A stretch of 64,000 bases of DNA from Archangium gephyra (GCF_001027285.1 NZ_CP011509.1:2612501-2676500); one strand, 5' to 3'. Positions 6,670-16,815 are shown, numbered from the stretch's first letter. Numbers and translations are program-made. The notes: generated from the letters alone by a model not told the origin.

Positions 6670-9600
6670 ATGCTGAACATTCCAGGTTACACGCCACGAG
6701 GGGTCGTCAAGTCGACTGGCATGAACCTGCTGTTCCACGCCGTGCGTGACGCGGACGGGCTTCCGCTCATCCTCAAGACGCCGGTGGCCTCCTCCCCGGG
6801 TCCCCGCGAGCGCGAGCGCTACCGGCGCGAGTTCGACATCCTCCAGCGGCTCCGGGACGTGCGCGGCGTCACCCGGGCCCTTGCCTGCGAGCAGCTCCAG
6901 GATCGCCCGGTGCTGTTGCTGGAGGAGATCGAGGGCATTCCCCTCTCCGAGCTCACCGGCGAGCCGTTCAACGTGCTGCGCGGCGTGGAGCTGGCCATCT
7001 CCCTGGCCTCGACCCTCGCGGAGCTCCACCGCCGGGGCATCATCCACAAGGACATCAAGCCCTCCAACATCATCCTCACGCGCTCGGGCGAGACCCACCT
7101 CATCGACTTCGGCATCGCCAGCCTCCAGCTCGTCGAGCACGTGGACGCGATGCAGGCCTCCCTCATCGAAGGGACGCTGGCGTACATGTCCCCGGAGCAG
7201 ACCGGGCGCATGAACCGCTCGGTGGACTACCGCACCGACCTCTACTCGCTGGGCATCACCCTCTACGAGCTGCTGACGGGCAGCCGCCCCTTCCAGGGGC
7301 TCGACGCGCTCGAGTGGTTCCATGCCCACATGGCGCTCGCGCCGCAGCCTCCGCTCGAGCGGGTGAAGGCGCTGCCGCCCGTCCTGTCCGCCATCATCCT
7401 GAAGCTGCTGGCCAAGGTCGCCGAGGAGCGCTACCAGAGCGCGGAGGGGCTGAGGGCGGACCTGGAGCGGTGCCGCGACGGCCTGCTCCGGGGCGAGCCG
7501 GAGGACTTCCCGCTCGGCGTCCACGATGTGCCCCCCCGCTTCCAGCTCCCGCAGCGGCTCTACGGGCGCGACACGCAGGCCGCCGCCCTGCTCCAGAGCT
7601 TCGAGCGCGTGGCCCGGTATGCCCGGCCGGAGCTCATCCTGGTGCATGGCTACTCCGGCATCGGCAAGTCCTCGGTGGTGCACGAACTGCACAAGCCGGT
7701 GGTGCGCCAGCGCGGCTTCTTCCTCAGCGGCAAGTTCGACCAGTTCCAGCAGGACATTCCCTACTCCACCCTGGCCCAGGCCCTCCGCGCGCTGACGCAG
7801 CAACTCCTCTCGGGGACGGACGAGGAGCTGGCACGCTGGCGCGAGCAGTTGCTCACGACGCTGGAGGGCCATGGCCAGGTCCTCGTGGACGTGGTGCCGC
7901 AGTGGGAGCTCATCCTCGGCAAGCAGCCGCACGTCCAGGAGCTGCCGCCCGTCGAGGCGCAGCACCGCTTCAACCGCGTGTTCCGCAGGCTCCTGGGCGT
8001 GTTCGCCACCCCCGAGCATCCGCTCGTGCTCTTCCTGGATGACCTCCAGTGGGCCGATCTCGCCAGCCTCCAGCTGCTCCAACACCTGCTCACCCACCCG
8101 GAAGCACCGCCCGTGTTGCTGCTCGGGGCCTATCGGGACAACGAGGTGGGCCCCACCCATCCGCTCTCGCTGGCGCTGGAGGCGGTGCGCAAGGCCAACG
8201 CGTGGGTGACGGACCTTCCGCTCGAGCCGCTCACGCTGGAGGACGTCCAGCGGCTGGTGTCCGACACCCTCCCCGGCGCGGGGGCGGAGCTCATCGGACC
8301 GCTCGCGGGACTGGCCCTGGAGAAGACCGGCGGCAACCCCTTCTTCCTGCTGCAGTTCCTGCTCACGCTCAACCAGGACGGCCTGTTGGTGCGCACGGCC
8401 GAGGGCTCCTGGCGTTGGGACGCCGAGGGGGTCCGGGCCAAGGGCTACTCCGACAACGTCGTGGACTTCATGGTGGGCAAGCTGCGCCAGCTCCCCCATG
8501 GCACCCAGCACCTGCTGCGGCTGGCCGCTTGCGTGGGCAACACCTTCTCCCCGCGCATCCTGCTCGTCATCTCCCACATGGCGGAGACGGCCGAGGTGGA
8601 GAAGGGCCTGGAGCCCGCGCTCCAGGAGGGCCTGCTGATGTGCGCCGGCCCCGAGCAGTACCGCTTCCTGCATGACCGCATCCAGCAGGCGGCCCATGCC
8701 CTCATCCCCGAGGACCAGCGCAAGGCCGTCCACCTGCACATCGGCCGCCTGATGCTCGCGAGCCTGTCGCCCGAGGAGGTGCACGAGAAGCTCTTCGACG
8801 TGGTGGGCCAGCTCAACGCCGGCGCGGAGCTGATCTCCGAGCCCGGGGAGCGCCACCGCGTGGCTCGCCTCAACGCCGAGGCCGGCGGGAAGGCCAAGGC
8901 CTCGACCGCCTTCCGCTCGGCCGTCGTCTACCTGGCCACGGCCTTCCACCTCCTCCCCGGAGACCCCTGGGAGACCGCGCCCGCGCTGGCCTTCAAGCTG
9001 CGGCGCGACCAGGCGAGCTGCGAGCTCATGAGCGGCAACGCCGCCGAGGCCCGCCGCCTGCTGGAGGAGCTGCTGCCCCGGGCGCGCACCCCCGCGGACA
9101 TGGCGGTCGTCTACCGCTTGAAGAGCGGCATCCACCTGGCCGCCGGTGAAATCCAGGCCGCCGCCACCTGCCTCGTGGAATGTCTGGCCCGGATGGGTCT
9201 GCCCATCTCCCCGCACCCCTCCTGGGAGGAGGTGGTCGCCGCCAACGAGGAGGTCCAGGCCCTGCTGGGCGAGCGTCCCATCCCCAGCCTCATCGACCTG
9301 CCACGGATGAAGGACCCGGACCTGGAGGCGGTGCTCAGCGTGCTCTCCGCGCTCTCCGCGCCCGCGTCCTTCTTCGACCGCAACCTCTTCGTCCTCCACC
9401 TGTGCCGGATGGTCTCCCTCATCCTCCGCCACGGGATGACCGAGGCGGCCGCCTATGGCCTGGGCTGGTACGGTGCGGTGCTGGGAACCACCTTCAAGCG
9501 CTACCAGGAGGGTCATGCCTTCGGCCAGCTGGCCTGCGCGCTCGTCGAGCGCTACGACCTGACCGCCTTCCGCAGCCGGATCATCTACCTCATGGCGATG

Positions 9601-11943
9601 ATCACCTACTGGACCCAGCCCCTCTCCGGGACGCTGGAGCCCCTGCGCAGGGGCTTCCAGCTCGCGCTGCAGGGCAGTGAGTTCCAGGCGGCCTGCTATT
9701 GCTGCATCAACATCGTCACGGATCGCCTCGCCGTGGGGCACTCGCTGGACGAGGTCTACCAGGAGTCCGTCGCGCGGCTCGCCTTCGTCCGCAAGGCGGG
9801 CTTCCAGGATGCGCAACACATCCTCCACCACATCCAGCGGTACGTGCAGGACCTGCGTGGATTCTCGAGCGCGTTCGGCTCGCTGAGCGGGGAGGACTTC
9901 GACGAGGACGCCTTCGAGGCCGGGCTGTCACCGAAGCGCATGAGCACCATGCGGTGCTTCTATTGGATCCTCAAGATGCGCTCGCGCTTCATGAGCGGGG
10001 CCTTCGCGGAGGCGCGCGAGGCGGGGGTCCAGGCCGCCGGGCTCACCTGGTCCTCGATCGTTCAAATCCAGCTGCTGGACTTCCACCTCTACCGTGCCCT
10101 GACGCTGGCCGCCTGCTTCGGCGAGCTGAGCGCCGAGGAGCGGCAGCGGGCCCTGGAGACGCTCCAGGCGGATCAACGGCAACTGGCCGAGTGGGCCAGC
10201 AACGCCCCCTCGACGTTCCGCGCGCCCGAGCGCATGGTCTTCGCGGAGCTCGCCCGCCTCACGGGCCGCGAGAAGGAAGCCCTGCACGCCTACGAGGAGG
10301 CCATCCAGTCCGCGCGCGAGCATGGCTTCATCCAGAACGCCGCCCTGGCCAACGAGCTCGCGGCCCGCTACTGGCGCGAGCGGCAGGTGCCCACCATCGC
10401 CGAGGCCTATGCGCACAAGGCCCGGGAGGCGTACCTGCGCTGGGGCGCCCATGGGAAGGTGCAGCAGCTGGACGCCCAATGGCCGTCCCTGGCCTCCACC
10501 GTGTCCACCGTGTCCACCGCCACGGACACCAGCTCGACGCAGCTGCTCGACGCGCTCACGGTGGTGAAGGCCCAGCAGGCCATCTCCGGGGAAATCGTCC
10601 TCGAGCGGCTGGCGGCCACGCTGCTGCGGGTGGCCATCGAGAACGCGGGCGCCCAGCGCGGCGCCCTGCTGCTGCCCCAGGGCAACACGCTCTCGGTGGT
10701 GGCCCACTCGGGCGCGGTGCCCGAGGGCTCCCCGGACGAGACGCCCCTGCCGTGGACCCTCCTCGCCTACGTCAAGCGCACGCGCGAGCACGTGCTCATC
10801 GGCGATGCCTCCCAGCCCCACCCCTTCTCCTCGGATGCCTGGCTCGAGCGCGGCAAGGCCCGCTCCCTGCTCTGCCTGCCGCTGCTGCGCCAGGAGGAGT
10901 TCCGCGGAATGCTCTACCTGGAGAACAGCCTCACCACCAACGCCTTCACGCCCGCGCGCCTCTCCCTGTTGGGACAGCTCGCCTCGCAGGCCGCCATCTC
11001 CATCGAGAACGCGCGGCTGTACGCCGACGTGCAGCGCGCGGAGATGGCCCTGCGCCGCGCCAACGACGAGCTGGAGCGGCGGGTGGACGAGCGGACGCGG
11101 GAGCTGCGGCAGGCCCAGGCGCAGCTGGTGGAGACGGCGCGGGCGGCGGGAATGGCCGAGGTGGCCAACAACGTGCTCCACAACGTCGGCAACGTGCTGA
11201 CCAGCGCCATCGTCAACGTGCAGATGATGAACCAGACGGTGGGCACCTCGCGCCTGGGGCGGTTGAAGCAGGTCTCCAGCATGCTCGCGGAGCACCGGCG
11301 GGAGCTGGCGGACTTCCTCACCCGGGATCCGCGCGGCTCCCTGCTGCCGGACTACCTCTCCGAGCTCTCCGATGAGCTGCTCGACGAGCAGACGGTGTTG
11401 AAGGAGGGCCTGGCGGCGACGACCCAGCACGTCGAGCACATCCGCGCCATCGTCAAGGTGCAGCAGACCTATGCCGGGGACACGCTCGTCACCGAGGAGT
11501 GCGATCTGCCCCTGGTCGTCGAGGAGGCGCTGAGCATCCAGATGCCCGCGCTCAAGAGCCATGGCGTCAACGTCGTCCGGGAGCTCTCCACGCTCTCCCG
11601 GACGCGGTTGGACAAGCACAAGGTGCTGCAGATCCTCATCAACCTCATCACCAACGCCAAGAACGCCATGGTGGCGCTGCCCCCGGGCCAGCGTCACCTG
11701 TACGTGAGGCTCGACGCGCGCGAGGACGTGGCGCGCATCCAGGTGGTGGACAACGGCATGGGCATCGCGCCCGAGGTGCGCGAGCGGCTCTTCCGCCAGG
11801 GCTTCACCACGCGCGAGGACGGGCATGGCCTGGGCCTGCACTCCAGTGCGCTGGCCGCCCAGAAGCTGGGCGGGCGCCTCACGCTGGAGAGCGAGGGGCC
11901 GGGCAAGGGCGCCACGGCCACCCTGGAGTTGCCGCTGGTGTAG
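6670..11943 (+). CDS. Ser/Thr kinase - ATPase (AAA_16) - TPR-like - GAF - histidine kinase hybrid
   Basis: 1757-residue cytoplasmic signalling protein. Domain order: Ser/Thr kinase (residues about 10-270; HKDIKPSNIIL near 125, LIDFGIASL near 148, APE-like MSPEQTG), AAA ATPase (Walker A GYSGIGKSS near 326, Walker B FLDDLQWAD near 455), a long helical TPR-like region (about 700-1290), GAF (about 1300-1455), a coiled-coil linker, then a histidine kinase module. The H-box is the variant VLHNVGNVLTS near 1502 rather than HELRxPL. N, G1 and G2 boxes are intact (NLITNAKNAM, VDNGMGIAPE, GHGLGLHSS). The same architecture occurs twice more in this window, but those copies have an HELKNPL box. Start set at the ATG at 6670, where kinase-domain similarity begins. 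No cognate response regulator is adjacent. Confidence 0.9.
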   Translation: MLNIPGYTPRGVVKSTGMNLLFHAVRDADGLPLILKTPVASSPGPRERERYRREFDILQRLRDVRGVTRALACEQLQDRPVLLLEEIEGIPLSELTGEPFNVLRGVELAISLASTLAELHRRGIIHKDIKPSNIILTRSGETHLIDFGIASLQLVEHVDAMQASLIEGTLAYMSPEQTGRMNRSVDYRTDLYSLGITLYELLTGSRPFQGLDALEWFHAHMALAPQPPLERVKALPPVLSAIILKLLAKVAEERYQSAEGLRADLERCRDGLLRGEPEDFPLGVHDVPPRFQLPQRLYGRDTQAAALLQSFERVARYARPELILVHGYSGIGKSSVVHELHKPVVRQRGFFLSGKFDQFQQDIPYSTLAQALRALTQQLLSGTDEELARWREQLLTTLEGHGQVLVDVVPQWELILGKQPHVQELPPVEAQHRFNRVFRRLLGVFATPEHPLVLFLDDLQWADLASLQLLQHLLTHPEAPPVLLLGAYRDNEVGPTHPLSLALEAVRKANAWVTDLPLEPLTLEDVQRLVSDTLPGAGAELIGPLAGLALEKTGGNPFFLLQFLLTLNQDGLLVRTAEGSWRWDAEGVRAKGYSDNVVDFMVGKLRQLPHGTQHLLRLAACVGNTFSPRILLVISHMAETAEVEKGLEPALQEGLLMCAGPEQYRFLHDRIQQAAHALIPEDQRKAVHLHIGRLMLASLSPEEVHEKLFDVVGQLNAGAELISEPGERHRVARLNAEAGGKAKASTAFRSAVVYLATAFHLLPGDPWETAPALAFKLRRDQASCELMSGNAAEARRLLEELLPRARTPADMAVVYRLKSGIHLAAGEIQAAATCLVECLARMGLPISPHPSWEEVVAANEEVQALLGERPIPSLIDLPRMKDPDLEAVLSVLSALSAPASFFDRNLFVLHLCRMVSLILRHGMTEAAAYGLGWYGAVLGTTFKRYQEGHAFGQLACALVERYDLTAFRSRIIYLMAMITYWTQPLSGTLEPLRRGFQLALQGSEFQAACYCCINIVTDRLAVGHSLDEVYQESVARLAFVRKAGFQDAQHILHHIQRYVQDLRGFSSAFGSLSGEDFDEDAFEAGLSPKRMSTMRCFYWILKMRSRFMSGAFAEAREAGVQAAGLTWSSIVQIQLLDFHLYRALTLAACFGELSAEERQRALETLQADQRQLAEWASNAPSTFRAPERMVFAELARLTGREKEALHAYEEAIQSAREHGFIQNAALANELAARYWRERQVPTIAEAYAHKAREAYLRWGAHGKVQQLDAQWPSLASTVSTVSTATDTSSTQLLDALTVVKAQQAISGEIVLERLAATLLRVAIENAGAQRGALLLPQGNTLSVVAHSGAVPEGSPDETPLPWTLLAYVKRTREHVLIGDASQPHPFSSDAWLERGKARSLLCLPLLRQEEFRGMLYLENSLTTNAFTPARLSLLGQLASQAAISIENARLYADVQRAEMALRRANDELERRVDERTRELRQAQAQLVETARAAGMAEVANNVLHNVGNVLTSAIVNVQMMNQTVGTSRLGRLKQVSSMLAEHRRELADFLTRDPRGSLLPDYLSELSDELLDEQTVLKEGLAATTQHVEHIRAIVKVQQTYAGDTLVTEECDLPLVVEEALSIQMPALKSHGVNVVRELSTLSRTRLDKHKVLQILINLITNAKNAMVALPPGQRHLYVRLDAREDVARIQVVDNGMGIAPEVRERLFRQGFTTREDGHGLGLHSSALAAQKLGGRLTLESEGPGKGATATLELPLV

Positions 11944-11952
11944 GCCCTCCGC

Positions 11953-13155
11953 TCAGCCGAGCACGAGCGGCAGCGACTTGTAGCCGAGGCTCACCGGGGC
12001 GAACCCCTGCCGCACCGCGGCGCCCTCTCCCCGGCCGAGCGCCGGGAACCGGTCCAGGAACGCGTTGAGCGTGACGCGCGCCTCGAGCCGGGCCAGCGGA
12101 GCACCCAGGCAGAAGTGCGTGCCGAGCCCGAAGCCCAGGTGCTGCGAGTTCGTCGGGCGCTCCGGATTGAACGAGTCCGGATCCTCGAAGATGGAGGGAT
12201 CCCGGTTGGCCGCCCCGTAGACCATGTCGACGATCTCCCCCTCGGCGATCTCCACGTCGCCGATCTTCACCGGCCGGGTCGTCAGCCGGGGGAAGCGCTG
12301 CACGGGGCTCTCGTAGCGCAGCACCTCCTCGATGATGGGCTCGACCAGCGAGCGATCCTCGCGGGCCCGGCGCCAGAGCTCCGGGCGATCCGCGAGCAGG
12401 GCCAGCATGTTGCCGATCAGGTTGGTGGTCGTCTCGTTGCCCGCGACGAGCAACACGGCGGCGAAGCCGCGGATCTCCAGGTCGGTGAGGGCCTCGCCCT
12501 CGACCTTGGCCTCCACGAGCGCGGAGAGCAGATCCTCGGCGGGCTGGGCGCGGCGCGCGGCGATGGCCTGGTCCAGGTAGGCCGCCATCTCCTGCATCTT
12601 GCGCATGCGCTCCTCCTTGGACATGCCCACGTAGGCGACCACGGCCTCCGACCAGAGCTTGAACGACGGATAGTCCTGGTCGGGGACCCCCAGCATCGCG
12701 GCGATGACCCGCATGGGCAGGGGGACGGCATACGCGGCCATGAGCTCCACGGGGCCCCGGCCCGTGGTGTCGAGCAGCTCGTTGGCGAGGCGGCCAATCC
12801 ACTCCGAGAGCGAGGCGATGCGCTGCGGGCTGAACGCCTTGCTCACGAGCCGCCGCATCCGGGTGTGGTGCGGCGGGTCATCGTGCAGGAGCGCGAACTT
12901 GGGCATCGTCTTGAACACCGCCGGCGTCTGCGAGGAGAACGTGGCGGGGTCGCGGATGGCGGCGAGCACATCGGCGTGACGGAGCAGCGCCCAGGCGTAG
13001 AGCGGCTCGGTCCGGCCCGTGAGGGGCCCCGCGGGGAGCCTCAGGTAGCGCACCGGGTTGGGGCCCTGGAAGGCCCGGTAGGCGGGGTAGGGGTTGGAGA
13101 TTCCCTCGGGGGTATTGAGCACGTCGGGCGAGAGCGGAGCGGACATGCGGCTCAT
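11953..13155 (-). CDS. cytochrome P450
   Basis: 400-residue soluble bacterial class I P450. The I-helix oxygen-binding motif is VAGNETTTN (about residue 245), the ExxR of the K-helix is EEVLR (about 283), and the heme-ligand loop is GFGLGTHFCLGAPLAR with the Cys near residue 350. Length and composition match CYP107-like enzymes that hydroxylate or epoxidise small lipophilic substrates, using external ferredoxin and reductase; none is encoded next to it. It converges with the giant kinase, with only 9 bp between stop codons, and no biosynthetic cluster is adjacent on its own side. A second in-frame ATG three codons in is an equally good start. Substrate unknown; a link to the RiPP locus is possible but has no support from spacing. 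Confidence 0.93.
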   Translation of the reverse strand: MSRMSAPLSPDVLNTPEGISNPYPAYRAFQGPNPVRYLRLPAGPLTGRTEPLYAWALLRHADVLAAIRDPATFSSQTPAVFKTMPKFALLHDDPPHHTRMRRLVSKAFSPQRIASLSEWIGRLANELLDTTGRGPVELMAAYAVPLPMRVIAAMLGVPDQDYPSFKLWSEAVVAYVGMSKEERMRKMQEMAAYLDQAIAARRAQPAEDLLSALVEAKVEGEALTDLEIRGFAAVLLVAGNETTTNLIGNMLALLADRPELWRRAREDRSLVEPIIEEVLRYESPVQRFPRLTTRPVKIGDVEIAEGEIVDMVYGAANRDPSIFEDPDSFNPERPTNSQHLGFGLGTHFCLGAPLARLEARVTLNAFLDRFPALGRGEGAAVRQGFAPVSLGYKSLPLVLG

Positions 13156-13356
13156 CTGACCGCAAGGGGCTCCAGCGCGGCAATAGCCGGCGGGCCCGAG
13201 AGTCTTCTGGGCACCTCGGAGGCCGGCTCCGTCAGGCCGGCCCCCGCGTACCAGCCGCGCCCAGCCCTCTCGTCTCGGGCGAGAGCTCGAGCCGGGTGAT
13301 GTGCCAGCGGCGTTGCTCTTGTCCCTCCGAGATCCAGTGCGTCACGGAAGGACCCC

Positions 13357-15849
13357 TCAAGGCCACGAGGACCTGGCGGGGACGAGGGCCGCCACCGTCC
13401 CATCGCCGGTCTGTCCTTCCGCGGTGCTGCCCCAGGCCCAGGCGGTTCCATCGCCGCGCAGCGCCAGCGAGTGGGAGAAACCCGCGGCCAGGGCGGTGAC
13501 ACCCGTGAGTCCGGACACCTGCACCGCCTTGAACCGCCAGGTGCGCGTCCCATCCCCCAGTTGGCCATGACCGTTGTCACCCCAGGCCCAGACGGTTCCA
13601 TCCTTGCGCAGCGCCAGCGAGTGGACGGCTCCCGCGGCCACGGCGGTGACACCCGTGAGCCCGGACACCTGCGCCGGCCTGTACTCGGAGGTGGACGAGC
13701 CCGTCCCAAGCTGACCGTGCAGGTTGTCACCCCAAGCCCAGACAGTTCCATCGTCGCGCAGCGCCAGCCAGTGGAATTCGCCCCCGTCCATGGCGATGAC
13801 GCCCGTGAGCCCGGACACCTGCACCGGCGTCGTTTGACCGGAGCCCGTTCCTGCCCCCGCGCCCCAAACCCAGACGGTGCCATCGCGGCGCAGCGCCATG
13901 GAGCGGACCGTCCCGGTGGCCAGGGCGGTGACATTGGTCAGTCCGGACACCCGCACCGGCGTGGCTCGAGCGGTGTACGTCCCATCCCCCAGCTGGCCGT
14001 AACTGTTGTCACCCCAAGCCCAGACGGTCCCATCGTCGCGCAGTGCCAGCGAGTGGGTACCGCCTGCCTTCAGGGAGGCCACTCCCGTGAGCCCGGCCAC
14101 CTGCACCGGCGAGGCCCGATCGGTCATCGTCCCATCCCCCAACCGGCCTCCACGATTGTAGCCCCAAGCCCAGACAGTCCCATCCTTGCGCAGCGCCAAC
14201 GCGTGGGCACCGCTCGTCGAAAGGGAGGCCACCTCCGTGAGACCAGACACCGGCGCCGCCGTGGCCCGCCTCGTGGCCGTCCCATCCCCGAGCTGGCCCC
14301 ACGTGTTGTCACCCCAGGCCCAGACGGTGCCGTCGCCTCGCAGCGCCATCGAATGGTCCGTGCCTGAACCCACGGCGGCGACTCCCGTGAGCCCGGACAC
14401 CTGCACCGCCAGGGGCCGCGCGGTGGTCGTCCCATTGCCCAGCTGGCCGGTACGGTTGTCACCCCAGGCCCAGACGGCCCCATCGCCGAGCAGTGCCATC
14501 GAGTGGGAACCGCCCGCTGTCAGGGACACCACCCCCGTGAGCCCGGACACCCGCACCGGCGTGGCCCGCCTCGTGGTCGTCCCATCCCCCAACTCGCCAG
14601 AAAGGTTGCTCCCCCAGACCCAGACACTTCCATCGCCGAGCAGCGCCAGCGAATGGGCACCGCCCGCCGCCAGCGAGGACACTCCCGTGAGCCCGGACAC
14701 CTGCGCCAGCGCCTCTCCATAGGGCCCCGTTTCATGGCCGAGTTGTCCATACCAGTTGGCGCCCCAGGTCCAGACGGTCCCATCGTTGCGCAGCGCCAAC
14801 GAGTGGTAGGTGCCCGAGGCCAGGGCGGTGACGCCCGTGAGCCCGGACACCTGCGCCGCCGTGCTCCGAGAGCCCCACCCACCGCCCAGTTGTCCATCCG
14901 AGTTATTGCCCCAGGTCCAGACGGTCCCATCGCCGCGCAGCGCCATCGAGTGCTCGGCACCCGCGGCCAGGGCGGTCACCCCCGTGAGCCCGGACACCTG
15001 CACCACCGCCCCTCCCGAGGTGGTCGTCCCATCTCCCAGTTGGCCCCAGACGTTGGCGCCCCAGGCCCGGACGGTTCCATCGTTGCGCAGCGCCAGTGAG
15101 TGGGAGAAGCCCGCGGCCAGGGCGGTGACGCCCGTGAGCCCGGACACCCGCACCGGTGTGGTTCGAGACGTCCTCGTCCCATCCCCCAACTGGCCTCCTC
15201 CGTTGTAGCCCCAGGCCCAGACGGTCCCATCCGCGCCCAGGGCCAACGAGTGGGAAGCGCCCGCGGCCACGGCCGTGACGCCCGTGAGCCCGGACACCGG
15301 CACGGGCGTGGCCCGGGAAGTGGTCGTCCCATCCCCCAGCTGGCCTTCGCTGTTGTCGCCCCAGGCCCAGACGGTCCCATCGTTGCCCAGCGCCAGGGTG
15401 TAGGCACTGCCCGCGACCACGGCGGTGAAGGCCGGGCATTCATTGAGGGCGACGGTGAAGCTCTTGGAGAGGGTCGCCTCGCCGCCATTGGCAATCGTGA
15501 CCGTCACCGTCACCACGGTTCCCAAGGGCGCGCAGGGAGGCGAGGTCCAGACGATCTCGCTGGTGGTGCCCGTTTCGGAGGGGGTGCCCAGCGTGCCGCG
15601 GCTGGCCGTCCACGAGAAGCGCAAGGCCGGGCTCTCGTCGTCGCGGGCGCTCACCCGGAAGGTGACGGGGCCCTGAGCCCGCACCTCGGTCGCGGACTGC
15701 GAGCTGTCGACGAGGATGGGCGCCGTCGTATCGGCCTTCCCTCCATCCGGAGCCGGTCCCTGCCCGGGACCGCCACACCCCAGGACGCCGGCCATCAGCA
15801 CCACGGTCAGCAGGGCCTGTAATCTTCCAGCCGTTCTCGTCTTCCTCAT
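13357..15849 (-). CDS. RCC1-repeat lipoprotein (14 repeats)
   Basis: 830-residue predicted outer-surface lipoprotein. The N-terminus has a signal peptide and lipobox (LTVVLMAGVLGCGG). Residues about 40-135 form an Ig/PKD-like domain. The rest is 14 tandem RCC1-type repeats of about 51 residues with the core pattern HSLALR.DGTVWAWG.N..GQLGDGT and VSGLTGVTALAAG. Fourteen repeats would make two seven-bladed propellers. Such repeats are extremely similar at DNA level here (about 153-bp period), inviting copy-number change. RCC1-like lipoproteins are common in myxobacteria and probably mediate protein-protein or surface interactions; the partner is unknown. The gene stands alone, with about 200 bp on each side. 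Confidence 0.9.
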   Translation of the reverse strand: MRKTRTAGRLQALLTVVLMAGVLGCGGPGQGPAPDGGKADTTAPILVDSSQSATEVRAQGPVTFRVSARDDESPALRFSWTASRGTLGTPSETGTTSEIVWTSPPCAPLGTVVTVTVTIANGGEATLSKSFTVALNECPAFTAVVAGSAYTLALGNDGTVWAWGDNSEGQLGDGTTTSRATPVPVSGLTGVTAVAAGASHSLALGADGTVWAWGYNGGGQLGDGTRTSRTTPVRVSGLTGVTALAAGFSHSLALRNDGTVRAWGANVWGQLGDGTTTSGGAVVQVSGLTGVTALAAGAEHSMALRGDGTVWTWGNNSDGQLGGGWGSRSTAAQVSGLTGVTALASGTYHSLALRNDGTVWTWGANWYGQLGHETGPYGEALAQVSGLTGVSSLAAGGAHSLALLGDGSVWVWGSNLSGELGDGTTTRRATPVRVSGLTGVVSLTAGGSHSMALLGDGAVWAWGDNRTGQLGNGTTTARPLAVQVSGLTGVAAVGSGTDHSMALRGDGTVWAWGDNTWGQLGDGTATRRATAAPVSGLTEVASLSTSGAHALALRKDGTVWAWGYNRGGRLGDGTMTDRASPVQVAGLTGVASLKAGGTHSLALRDDGTVWAWGDNSYGQLGDGTYTARATPVRVSGLTNVTALATGTVRSMALRRDGTVWVWGAGAGTGSGQTTPVQVSGLTGVIAMDGGEFHWLALRDDGTVWAWGDNLHGQLGTGSSTSEYRPAQVSGLTGVTAVAAGAVHSLALRKDGTVWAWGDNGHGQLGDGTRTWRFKAVQVSGLTGVTALAAGFSHSLALRGDGTAWAWGSTAEGQTGDGTVAALVPARSSWP

Positions 15850-16062
15850 GCGCTTCGCCTCCCGAGGGATGTCCTGCTTTCTCAGAGCCAGCGAGCGGGA
15901 GATTCATGCGGAAAATGAGCTCCGCGGCTGCCCGCGTGTTGAGCACCTCCGTGTATCCGGAGCCCTCCACGGGACGGCTCCATCAGTGCCGCAACGGCAG
16001 CTCGTCCATCCTGGATGTGTACGAGTACCGCGAGGAATCACCCGTCCGGACAGGATGGGCGG
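15850..16062. other. 213-bp intergenic region
   Basis: Upstream of the RCC1 gene and downstream of the next minus-strand lipoprotein gene. It should contain the RCC1 gene promoter. No repeat, conserved ORF or intrinsic terminator was recognised. Confidence 0.3.
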
Positions 16063-16623
16063 CTACTTCGGCTTCGTGGCGAGGTACTCGTCCACCTGGG
16101 TTTCCAACTCGCTGGCAATGGAGGGGGCGACCTTGGAGAGGATCTGCCATTCCAATTCCAGATCCCTGACGACCTGCGGACGGGCATAGGAGAGGGGGTC
16201 GCCGTCGTACGTCATCTGATAGCCCGTTTTCGCATCCGTCTGGGTGGAGCCTGGGTGGGGCGCGGTCCGCCCGATGGTGGTGTAGCTGGCGCGGTAGGCG
16301 TTCAGCACGACGCGGCCGTCCGGGAGCTGCTTGCTCAGGATGAAGTGCCGCTCCCGGACCCCTCCAATGTCCAGGCTCTCGTCGAACTTCCCCTTCCAGG
16401 AGGTCCGCACGTAGTTGGCGTCCCGGCTCTCCAGGATGAGATACCCCCGCTCCTTGAGGAGCTCGCGGCCCACCTCCAGGAGTTGCTCGGAGGGGAGCCG
16501 GTAGGCGACCTGGGCGGCGCTGCGCTCGAGCAGGCTCTGGCGCTCGGTGGTGGCACAGCCCGCCACTCCCAGCAGCAACAGCCCCAGCAGCAGCCCCCCT
16601 GATAGCCGACGCGCGCGGTGCAT
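16063..16623 (-). CDS. small lipoprotein of unknown function
   Basis: 186-residue predicted lipoprotein. The signal peptide ends with the lipobox LLLGVAGCATT at about residues 16-26. The remainder is a soluble alpha/beta domain with no membrane segment and a Lys-rich end (ATKPK). I chose the ATG at 16623, which gives a standard Arg-rich n-region (MHRARRLSGG) and hydrophobic core; the frame is open 23 codons further but the extension lacks signal-peptide character. I do not recognise a family. It is transcribed away from the G-rich region and the VWA lipoprotein, so its promoter lies in the same 700-bp gap. Confidence 0.75.
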   Translation of the reverse strand: MHRARRLSGGLLLGLLLLGVAGCATTERQSLLERSAAQVAYRLPSEQLLEVGRELLKERGYLILESRDANYVRTSWKGKFDESLDIGGVRERHFILSKQLPDGRVVLNAYRASYTTIGRTAPHPGSTQTDAKTGYQMTYDGDPLSYARPQVVRDLELEWQILSKVAPSIASELETQVDEYLATKPK

Positions 16624-16815
16624 CCAGTTCTCCCGAGATGTGGATGAAGCGGAATCCCCCTGGAACGCATGGGCGCGGCCCCCATATCGCACCTCGGTCT
16701 CCTTACTGCCCTACGGAAATTTTCTCCTGTAAGTCTTACCGACTCCGGGACGGGTTCCGCCCTTCCTCCGTGGACAAGCCATTGAAATCACGGGACTTTG
16801 TCGCTGGGGCCGGGC

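Noticed and set aside
6070..9831. 1253-codon minus-strand frame across a precursor gene and the first giant kinase
   Set aside because: Same reason: mirror frame of real coding sequence, no motifs, and the kinase on the plus strand has complete signatures.
11953..13155. Cytochrome P450 as a member of the RiPP pathway
   Set aside because: It lies over 5 kb from the last precursor, beyond a 5.3-kb kinase gene and on the other strand; nothing but proximity suggests a link.
13357..15849. Regular 153-bp repetition, considered as a DNA repeat array or CRISPR-like locus
   Set aside because: The period encodes RCC1 blades in frame, with no short repeat plus unique spacer pattern and no cas genes.
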